Assembly (NCBI GenBank): GCA_016791285.1
Contig: JAEUMX010000397.1
Location: 1 to 5,914, forward strand
Source of the DNA: Burkholderiales bacterium
GTDB lineage: Bacteria > Pseudomonadota > Gammaproteobacteria > Burkholderiales > JAEUMW01
Reading direction: 5' to 3'
DNA: 5,914 nucleotides
Shown here one piece after another: positions 1 through 5,914 of this stretch. The notes under the pieces are model-generated. The model saw only the letters and a list, made by a program, of their open reading frames with translations. It did no database searches and had not been told where the DNA came from. How positions within the stretch are numbered: the first letter of the stretch is position 1; each line of letters begins with the position of its first letter. A program made the position numbers and the translations under genes.

Positions 1-317
<317 letters not shown>

Positions 318-318
318 G

Positions 319-567
319 TCAGCGATCCCAGCTCGCGCGCTCTTCGTCGATGTAACGATCGATCTCTTCTTTGGATCGCCCGGACTCCGGCAACGTCTCC
401 AGCCGTCGTAGCAACGCCTGCATTGCTTCCCGCAGCCTGCTCTGCTCGAGTTCCGGTTCTTGCGAGAAGACGGTGATCTCGGCCTCACCGAGCGGGAAGT
501 CCGCAGGAAGCGTCAGTGTGACGCGCCGATCCTCGTCTACGGTTTGTTGAGACCTGTATGTATGCAT
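319..567 (-). CDS. VapB-like antitoxin, apparently intact (82 aa)
   Basis: This is a small acidic, charged protein that would neutralise a PIN toxin and repress its own promoter in a normal pair. Residues 1-38 (MHTYRSQQTVDEDRRVTLTL, PADFPLGEAEITVFSQ) resemble the beta-rich AbrB/SpoVT-like DNA-binding end of such antitoxins. Residues 39-82 are predicted helical and end in SKEEIDRYIDEERASWDR, a tail commonly seen in antitoxins paired with PIN toxins. I chose ATG 567 over an in-frame ATG at 597. The former has a near-perfect AGGAGGT site five bases upstream and starts 14 bp after the cmr3 stop, whereas the latter would overlap cmr3 and add ten residues with no family look. The partner toxin immediately downstream is broken, so this is an orphan antitoxin inside the cmr operon. 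Its present role is unknown: relic, repressor acting elsewhere, or antidote to a related toxin. Confidence 0.78.
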   Translation of the reverse strand: MHTYRSQQTVDEDRRVTLTLPADFPLGEAEITVFSQEPELEQSRLREAMQALLRRLETLPESGRSKEEIDRYIDEERASWDR

Positions 568-572
568 GTGAC

Positions 573-579
573 ACCTCCT
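573..579 (-). promoter_or_regulatory. Strong ribosome binding site of the antitoxin gene
   Basis: AGGAGGT on the minus strand, five bases (GTCAC) before ATG 567, is the strongest Shine-Dalgarno match in the window and decides the antitoxin start. It lies immediately downstream of the cmr3 stop codon (584-582). Confidence 0.75.
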
Positions 580-581
580 GC

Positions 582-1814
582 TCAGTACTTCGGCCACGCC
601 GCGAGCGCGGCATTATTGAATCCCTCGGCGCGACGCTGCGGATCGTCCCATGAATCGCTCCACAATCCCGCTTCGACAAGCTTGCGCAGCTGCTCTGCCG
701 TGGCCTCCAACTCTTCTAGCCAGTAGACGCTGCCCGTCGGAGCGGCGCGCCGCGCGGACTTGGGTTGCCCGAGAGCGAGATCCCAACCCGAGACGACTTC
801 CGCCCGCGGCGCTCTCTTCGACGTTCCGAACGTGGCGACTGGAGCGAGATCCCAACCCGAGACGACTTCCGCCCGCGGCACCGCCGCGCAAATCACGCGA
901 CCCCTGACTTCGCCGACCTGGAAAGAGCCCTCCGCGTTGGTGCCCGGCAGTTTCCAACCGCCGGGGAAGATGCCGGGTGCGGTCAGCACCAGGCGACAAC
1001 GGCGAGCGCGTACTATGGCATCGTAATCCACTTTGGGCGGATCGAACGCGGCGGGATGGATCGCTGCAGCGCGGCCATCACCACCCAACCGAATCGTTCC
1101 CGAGACGGGTGGCACCGCTCCGCGGACGCCACAGAGAAACCCGACGTCGAAACCCTGCCGCGGATCGTGCTCGCGTTTCTTCATTGCGACCGCTTCCACG
1201 GAAAAGAGCCTTCCATCGGCGGCACGGCGGGTCGATGCATCGAGGCCCACGCCCACCCGCGCGTCGATGGCCCAGAGCTCGCGCGACTTCACGAGGTCGG
1301 CGGCGCCCGGTGTCTCGCCCGCCAAGTAGTTGCGCCAGCCGGTTTCAGTGAGCCAGTAGCCGCTGGCCGGTTTCCGCCGCACTTCCTCTGCCAGCACGGG
1401 CAAGTGGGAAAACAGCGCTGAAGACAGCAGTCCCGCAGCCGGGGCTGTCGGCGTCAGCGCCCGCACACCGGGCTTCTCCTTGTCGTCTTCGGTGATGACG
1501 AGATCGGCCGGCGGTGCGATGAGTGCTTCCACCCGCCCATCTGCATCGCGCCGGGCCAGGTGAAAGGCGGCAACAGTGAACGCGCCCGGCTGCGCTGGAG
1601 TTCCAAGCGCCGGATGTTCCACCTGCCCCGCGGCGAAGGCGGCGAAGTCTACCCCGTCGTCTGCCAGCATGCGCGAGCGCAGGGCGCCGGCGGCAGCCGA
1701 AGGCCAGGGCGGCACGAGCGATTCGCCGAAGCTGCCCGGGTCGCCGAAGAGCTTGTTGCCGCGCAGGAAGAGCACGTCCAGAGGCTCGAGGAAACGATAT
1801 TCGACGCCACTCAT
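582..1814 (-). CDS. cmr3: Cmr3 (Cas5 family, type III-B), with an internal 23-codon duplication
   Basis: Cmr3 pairs with Cas10 at the foot of the Cmr complex and holds the 5' repeat-derived tag of the crRNA. The start EYRFLEPLDVLFLRGNKLFG (residues 5-24) followed by GDPGSFGESLVPPWPS and GALRSRML is the classic Cmr3 N-terminus. Near the C-terminus GSVYWLEELE (361-370) and AEGFNNAALAAWP (396-408) are also family-typical. The ATG overlaps the cas10 stop as ATGA (1814-1811), implying translational coupling. At 410 residues it is slightly long for the family. Part of the excess is an in-frame repeat: PRAEVVSGWDLA occurs at residues 313-324 and again at 336-347, separated by PVATFGTSKRA. The second copy runs into LGQPKSARRAAPTGSVYW, which looks like the native continuation. 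The gene is otherwise open and free of stops, so the protein is probably made; whether the extra loop is tolerated functionally is not shown by sequence. Confidence 0.95.
   Translation of the reverse strand: MSGVEYRFLEPLDVLFLRGNKLFGDPGSFGESLVPPWPSAAAGALRSRMLADDGVDFAAFAAGQVEHPALGTPAQPGAFTVAAFHLARRDADGRVEALIAPPADLVITEDDKEKPGVRALTPTAPAAGLLSSALFSHLPVLAEEVRRKPASGYWLTETGWRNYLAGETPGAADLVKSRELWAIDARVGVGLDASTRRAADGRLFSVEAVAMKKREHDPRQGFDVGFLCGVRGAVPPVSGTIRLGGDGRAAAIHPAAFDPPKVDYDAIVRARRCRLVLTAPGIFPGGWKLPGTNAEGSFQVGEVRGRVICAAVPRAEVVSGWDLAPVATFGTSKRAPRAEVVSGWDLALGQPKSARRAAPTGSVYWLEELEATAEQLRKLVEAGLWSDSWDDPQRRAEGFNNAALAAWPKY
773..810 (-). repeat. 38-bp direct repeat within cmr3, copy 2 in gene order
   Basis: This is a perfect 38-base match to 842-879, in the same orientation, 69 bp apart start to start. 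It codes for PRAEVVSGWDLA (residues 336-347) and is followed in the gene by LGQPK, which looks like the ancestral Cmr3 continuation. Flanking bases differ immediately on both sides (position 772 a against 841 g; 811 g against 880 a). Confidence 0.93.
811..841 (-). other. 31-bp unique segment between the two cmr3 repeat copies
   Basis: This insert codes for PVATFGTSKRA between the repeats. By eye it has no similarity to the 31 bases outside either repeat copy, so the structure is not a plain tandem duplication of a longer unit. It contains a 13-base palindrome, ACGTTCCGAACGT, at 821-833. Origin unknown. Confidence 0.7.
842..879 (-). repeat. 38-bp direct repeat within cmr3, copy 1 in gene order
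   Basis: This is a perfect match to 773-810 and codes for PRAEVVSGWDLA (residues 313-324) after GRVICAAV, which looks like native Cmr3 sequence. Together with the 31-bp segment the duplication adds 69 bp, exactly 23 codons, and keeps the frame. Confidence 0.93.
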
Positions 1815-4800
1815 GCGGATTCTCCGGCGCGGGTCTCACGGGCGAGGAACTCAGCCACGTTGAGGAAGTTGGAGAGCCACCGCAGCCGATTCTTGGACTG
1901 CGCGACCGTCAGCTCGGTCAAGCGTTGCGCCAGGCCAGGCACACGATCGCGGGCGGTCTTTTCGGCTTGCCGGCCAAGCTGGTAGGCGAGCAGGCTTTTG
2001 AGCATCGCACCATCACCTTGCGGCTCGGGGAGATCGGTGAGCCATTCCAGGCTGTTGTAGACCGCTCGGCGCGAGACGCCGGGGTCGGCGAGGAACTTGC
2101 GGAGGTCGCACAGCAGCGCCACCGGCTTGCCCCATTTCTCGGTGAGACGGAGCGTACCGCCGGAGCGCTTAATGGCGGTAATGGAGAAGGCATCCCGTCC
2201 GCCTTCCTTCTTGGCGCGCTGCTCCGCAGCACGCAGCTCGCGCATCACCGCACCGAGCGGAGCCTGATGGTGCGCAATGACCGCGCCCGCCGACGCGGTG
2301 GCGCTCGTGCCCATCATACGCATAAGCTGTATGCGCTCCGTGCCGCCGCGCCTGCTCTTCAGCGCGGCGAACCCATCGCGCAAGGTAAGTCCCTGAAACA
2401 CGCCACCTTCGTGCTCCGGGTCGTGCCCCGAATAAGCATGACGCAGCCGCTGTATCGCCGAAAGCAGATCCGCCACCGGCAGCATCGCGAGCACATCGTC
2501 GCCGCCGGCGTAGATGACGCGCCCGAGGTGTTCTTCCTCCACCACGTGACGCACCACGATCTGTGAGAAGTCGTTCAGCGCGCCGGAGATCGCGAGGTGG
2601 CGATTGGGCGATAGCGTCCGCTTCTGTTCGCCGTAGCGATGGACGAGGTCCTGGCGCTGGGCGTGCTGATCGAAACCCTTGCGCACCTGCGGGTGGAAGC
2701 TCTCGCGGTAAGTGATGGCAGTGGCGTCGTCATCGCCGGAGAGGATGCGGCCCATGCGGTCGCCATCCATCAGCAGAAGGGCGTAGTAGGTTTCGGGCTT
2801 GAACCCAAGGACCGCCTTGATCTCGGATTCCAGACGACCCAGCCGTTCCTCGTCTGCTCGCTCGTCTGACTCGCGCAGACGGTCTAGCGCGGCAGGAATT
2901 CGCGCGGCAAGCGAACCGCGCAACTTAGCCAACGAGGGAGGCAAAGCCGGGGCTTTGTCATCGTCCCTGACAAGATCCCGGAAACGCCTCGCCGAATCTC
3001 CTGCGGACAAACACTCGTGGAAACGTTCGAGATTCGTCGCGAGCGCCATGGTGTGGGTCGACACGACGAAACGGCCGATCTCTTTGCCGGTGGCACTGGA
3101 AACCTCGTCGGCGAACAACGTCGGCCACAACCGCTTGATCGCCGGCAGCGCGCCGAGGTGTTCGCCCTTCCTTGCCCACGCGGGCCGCTTCGCCGCGACT
3201 CTGGCCCACAGCGTGTCAGTCTGCTGGCGGTAAGACTTCTTGAGCTGCTCGCGTTCAGTGGTCAGCCATTCGGTCTCGCCGGTGAGCGAGCAGCGCCAGC
3301 CTTTCTGTTCGGTCTGATCGAATCCGCGCACGCTCTTGGCAGCAGCGAGCAGCCGCTCGCCGAGGTCATAAACGGCTGGGTAAAGGACACCGGGGTTGGG
3401 GGCGAAGAACGTAGTGTTGTCGTCCCAGTCGATCTCCGCTTGCAGCGTCTTCCATGCGGGCGTCTTCAGGAAGCCGCAAGGCTGGCCGCCTCCCACGCCG
3501 AAGAACGGCGCCATCGCTTCGCAGAGCTGCGTGACGTCCAGATCCGTTTGCTTGGCTACATCGCGTGGACAGATCAACGAGAAAGGCACCGCTGCCCAAT
3601 GCACCTCGGGGAAGCCTTCGAGCTGCTTGCGCATCTGCTGGTAGGCGTGGACCGATTCGTCGCGCGATGCGCTTTTCTGCTTGAACTCGGCTTCTTCGAG
3701 CAACCGGTCGACGACGTCATAGCCAAGCGCGAGCAACCATTCGCGCACACGGCGCGTCGCTTCCACGGCAAGCGTGCGGACCTGGCTGACCGGAACCACC
3801 GCGACAAAGCGGTTGGGGAGGGCAGCGGAGAACAGCGGGTTCGCATCTGTGCCGCCACCCATCCAGTCACAGTCTTCGAACAGATGCGCCGGCAGCCCGC
3901 ATCCGCCCCTATCGACAGGATCTCGCAGCCAAACATCCACCTGCGGAATGCCGCGCAGGCGCGGAAACAGGATCGCGTCCGGACCGAGGTCCTCGCAGAG
4001 CGGCTTCATCGCCTCCCAAGCGAGGCGCGAAAGGAGATGCGAGCCGGCCCAGAGGTCTTCGGTCTTGCGCGCGGCGGCGATAAAGCTTTGCACCGGCCCT
4101 ATGGAGAGCGCCAGCAACGCGACCTCGCCGCCGGGATCGGCTGCGAAGGCACCGGCGAAGGCCGAGGTGAGGTCGAGATGGTCCCAGATCGAGTGATCCG
4201 GCACGCGCGTGTCGGTGGGCAGCAGCCGCCACAGTTGTCCGAGTTTGCCGAAGTCCGCTTCTTCCACCAGTTCGGGGCCGAAGCGCCAGAAGGCTAGCAA
4301 GGTCTTCCGCATGTCCTGCGACAAGTCGTCCTTCGCACCCAGCGCGGCAAGCAAACTCGAGAAATGGTCGAAGCTGCGCTGCTTGATGTCGCCGATGTCC
4401 GTTCCAGAAAGGTCGCCGCGCAATTCATACTGCGTGCCGCTGAGCGGATGAATGAGCACGGGCTTCTGCGCCCAGCGCACCTGCGCCCAGTCGGCTACCT
4501 TGAGTGCTTTCTTCTCGCCGCCTTGAGTCGTGACGGTGATTTCCTGCATCGGCCACTGCGGTCGGTCGGCGGCAGCTGCCCACCAGTCGGCGCGCTGCAC
4601 GTGACGATAGATCGAAATCGGCAGGCCCTTCTTGAAAACGACCGTCGAGAGCGCCTCGCTGTTGTCCGGATCGATGTTGTCCGCCGCGATTTCGGACAGA
4701 CCCAGCAGCCTGATCAGCGAGCGGGACGTGCCACCTTCGTGGCCAGCTGGATCGCGCAGCAGCACCAGCGCCTTTTCGGCCGGGTCGTGCAGCCGCGCTG

Positions 4801-4834
4801 CGAGTTTCGTTTGCCAAAAGAGTTCGTTGCTCAT
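1811..4834 (-). CDS. cas10: Cas10/Cmr2, large subunit of the type III-B complex with HD and GGDD sites
   Basis: This is the signature subunit. On target RNA binding it would cut DNA with the HD domain and make cyclic oligoadenylates with the palm domains. The 1007 residues read, in order: HD domain with LHDP at 15-18 (His16-Asp17) and a conserved-looking RADWWAAAADR at 81-91; a Cmr2 core motif, GPVQSFIAAARKTEDLWAGS, at 246-265; a cysteine-poor middle with CSLTGE at 515-520 where a zinc site is often found; first palm segment YYALLLMDGDRMGRILSG at 683-700; second palm with AGGDDVLAM at 776-784 carrying the GGDD cyclase motif; and a helical C-terminus. Both catalytic signatures are intact. Its ATG lies 7 bp after the cmr1 stop with no good ribosome site, so translation is probably coupled to cmr1; its stop overlaps the cmr3 ATG. 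No effector that would sense cyclic oligoadenylate is in the window. Confidence 0.97.
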   Translation of the reverse strand: MSNELFWQTKLAARLHDPAEKALVLLRDPAGHEGGTSRSLIRLLGLSEIAADNIDPDNSEALSTVVFKKGLPISIYRHVQRADWWAAAADRPQWPMQEITVTTQGGEKKALKVADWAQVRWAQKPVLIHPLSGTQYELRGDLSGTDIGDIKQRSFDHFSSLLAALGAKDDLSQDMRKTLLAFWRFGPELVEEADFGKLGQLWRLLPTDTRVPDHSIWDHLDLTSAFAGAFAADPGGEVALLALSIGPVQSFIAAARKTEDLWAGSHLLSRLAWEAMKPLCEDLGPDAILFPRLRGIPQVDVWLRDPVDRGGCGLPAHLFEDCDWMGGGTDANPLFSAALPNRFVAVVPVSQVRTLAVEATRRVREWLLALGYDVVDRLLEEAEFKQKSASRDESVHAYQQMRKQLEGFPEVHWAAVPFSLICPRDVAKQTDLDVTQLCEAMAPFFGVGGGQPCGFLKTPAWKTLQAEIDWDDNTTFFAPNPGVLYPAVYDLGERLLAAAKSVRGFDQTEQKGWRCSLTGETEWLTTEREQLKKSYRQQTDTLWARVAAKRPAWARKGEHLGALPAIKRLWPTLFADEVSSATGKEIGRFVVSTHTMALATNLERFHECLSAGDSARRFRDLVRDDDKAPALPPSLAKLRGSLAARIPAALDRLRESDERADEERLGRLESEIKAVLGFKPETYYALLLMDGDRMGRILSGDDDATAITYRESFHPQVRKGFDQHAQRQDLVHRYGEQKRTLSPNRHLAISGALNDFSQIVVRHVVEEEHLGRVIYAGGDDVLAMLPVADLLSAIQRLRHAYSGHDPEHEGGVFQGLTLRDGFAALKSRRGGTERIQLMRMMGTSATASAGAVIAHHQAPLGAVMRELRAAEQRAKKEGGRDAFSITAIKRSGGTLRLTEKWGKPVALLCDLRKFLADPGVSRRAVYNSLEWLTDLPEPQGDGAMLKSLLAYQLGRQAEKTARDRVPGLAQRLTELTVAQSKNRLRWLSNFLNVAEFLARETRAGESA

Positions 4835-4841
4835 CGCGCTA

Positions 4842-5897
4842 TCAAGCCGGGATGCGGGTCAGACGTTGCGCGGGCTGGTCGAGAAAGCGGTGCGCCTTGT
4901 TCCACACGCCTTCGATCGCTGGCCTGTTGGGTAGGAATGCGCTTGGCGGCAGGTGCGGCATATGAAAGATCACGCCGACCAGCTTGCCGTCGGAGTTCGC
5001 GCGGACCTTGAAGCGCAACGTGTTCGGCAGGCGCGCGTTGTTGCTCCAAGAACTGACCGAATGGTTGGTTACCGGATAGCTTAGCCAGTGTCGCGGCTCC
5101 GGATTCGGGGCGTTGTTCCCGTGCTCGAAACAGAACTGCGTACGCAGCCCGATCTTGATTTCGGCCAGACGCTTCATCAGCGCCTTCCAATCGTCGAATG
5201 GCTGCGTCTGCCAGATCAGCGCACCCTTCGCGTCTCGGCCAATCGCGTGCGGCCAGTCGCAGTCGCGGTCGAGGCATTCCTGCCATGCGCGCAAAGGCGG
5301 CTCGGCTGCGCCGAGCTCGTCCGAGGGGAGCAACGCGAACGACCCCCAGCCGTTGCGGCCTCTGCCGCCGAGGGTGCCGTAGCGGTCGATCAGCCACAGC
5401 GAGCGATCGATGCGTGTGGCCGTCGCTTCCGGATAGGCGAGCGAGAAGATCGCTTCATCGTGCGCCTGGATCGCGGCGTTTGCCTTCAGGCCCGTTGCCG
5501 ATCGCTCTTTGTCGTATGTCAACGGTCCATAACCCAGGTAAAGCGAGCTGCCGATCGGCACGAGCTTGTTGTCGCGATTGGCGACCTCCGGATGGCTCAC
5601 GGATGCGTCCGCGGGCCACTGCGCCTTCTTCAGTTGACCTTCGTTCCAACGCGAGAGTCTGAGGCGCACCTGGCTCTTGCAGAAGCTGTCTTCGAGCCAC
5701 GCGTTGCCGAATAGTAGACCCTCCTCGCGCCGCATCCCGTCGACGTCTACGTTGAAATTCTTGTCCGCGGCGTACGCCACCCGCCACCACTGCCGCAGCA
5801 ACGCCTTGAACGGCGGCGTACGCCAGCGGCCGTTCTGCTCGGCATCGCCGAGGAACGCCGGCGTGATGAAGCGGACGGTGTATTCGAGCACTTTCAT
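4842..5897 (-). CDS. cmr1: Cmr1 (Cas7 family, type III-B)
   Basis: Cmr1 caps the far end of the Cmr complex, near the 3' end of the crRNA, and contacts target RNA. The 351 residues begin MKVLEYTVRFITPAFLGDAE, and WRTPPFKALLRQWWR at 25-39 is the hallmark Cmr1 segment. A glycine-rich GTLGGRGRNGWGS at 174-186 matches the conserved G-rich loop of the repeat-associated RRM-like proteins, here preceded by SLWLIDRY. Length is in the usual range for the family. The ATG at 5897 has AGGGAG six bases upstream, so it looks like the first or a self-starting gene of the visible operon, with cas10 7 bp downstream. What lies upstream is outside the window, so whether cmr1 is the true first gene cannot be said. 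Confidence 0.95.
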   Translation of the reverse strand: MKVLEYTVRFITPAFLGDAEQNGRWRTPPFKALLRQWWRVAYAADKNFNVDVDGMRREEGLLFGNAWLEDSFCKSQVRLRLSRWNEGQLKKAQWPADASVSHPEVANRDNKLVPIGSSLYLGYGPLTYDKERSATGLKANAAIQAHDEAIFSLAYPEATATRIDRSLWLIDRYGTLGGRGRNGWGSFALLPSDELGAAEPPLRAWQECLDRDCDWPHAIGRDAKGALIWQTQPFDDWKALMKRLAEIKIGLRTQFCFEHGNNAPNPEPRHWLSYPVTNHSVSSWSNNARLPNTLRFKVRANSDGKLVGVIFHMPHLPPSAFLPNRPAIEGVWNKAHRFLDQPAQRLTRIPA

Positions 5898-5903
5898 CCT
5901 TTT

Positions 5904-5909
5904 CTCCCT
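5904..5909 (-). promoter_or_regulatory. Ribosome binding site of cmr1
   Basis: AGGGAG on the minus strand with a six-base spacer (AAAAGG) to the cmr1 ATG is well placed and supports that start. The window ends five bases further, so no promoter can be judged. Confidence 0.7.
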
Positions 5910-5914
5910 TGCTC

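Noticed and set aside
568..597. Antitoxin start at the upstream ATG (597)
   Set aside because: It would overlap the cmr3 end and add ten residues unlike the family; the ATG at 567 has AGGAGGT at the right distance.
773..879. A two-repeat CRISPR array (38-bp repeats, 31-bp spacer) inside the Cmr locus
   Set aside because: The dimensions fit, but there are only two copies, the sequence is in frame inside cmr3, encodes family-like protein residues, and the repeat lacks the usual GAAA-type end. A coding duplication is a better explanation.
765..1421. A 218-codon open frame on the plus strand opposite cmr3
   Set aside because: It is antisense to a clear Cmr3 gene, has low-complexity composition and no convincing start signal; treated as a shadow.
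3017..4297. A 426-codon open frame on the plus strand
   Set aside because: It lies wholly antisense to cas10, has no family look, and is the kind of long shadow frame expected opposite GC-rich coding sequence.

Overview
The window is one face of a type III-B CRISPR-Cas effector operon (Cmr complex), entirely on the minus strand and read from right to left. Base composition is high in GC. The Cmr protein sequences, and a VapB/VapC-like pair lodged among them, look proteobacterial (beta or gamma as a guess). This taxonomic call is an impression from protein style, not a measured assignment.

In transcription order the layout is: cmr1 (5897-4842), cas10/cmr2 (4834-1811), cmr3 (1814-582), a small antitoxin-like gene (567-319), the wreck of a PIN-domain toxin (317-119), and the first 34 codons of cmr4 (104 to the left edge, where it is cut). 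Gaps are tiny: 7 bp between cmr1 and cas10, a 4-bp ATGA overlap between cas10 and cmr3, 14 bp from cmr3 to the antitoxin, and 1 bp from the antitoxin stop to the toxin GTG. The whole block is therefore probably one transcript. No promoter, terminator, CRISPR array, cas1/cas2, cas6, cmr5, cmr6 or ring-nucleotide effector gene is visible. No stretch over 300 bases lacks a gene.

The Cmr proteins should assemble on a crRNA. Cmr3 would hold the 5' tag end, Cmr4 would form the backbone that cuts target RNA, Cmr1 would sit near the far end, and Cas10 would carry an HD nuclease site and a GGDD cyclase site for DNA cleavage and cyclic oligoadenylate signalling. Two things are out of the ordinary. One is the toxin-antitoxin remnant wedged between cmr3 and cmr4, where the antitoxin reads as intact but the toxin has lost its middle and its frame. 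The other is a perfect 38-bp direct repeat inside cmr3, copies 69 bp apart, which adds 23 codons in frame and duplicates a conserved-looking PRAEVVSGWDLA segment around an unrelated 31-bp insert.
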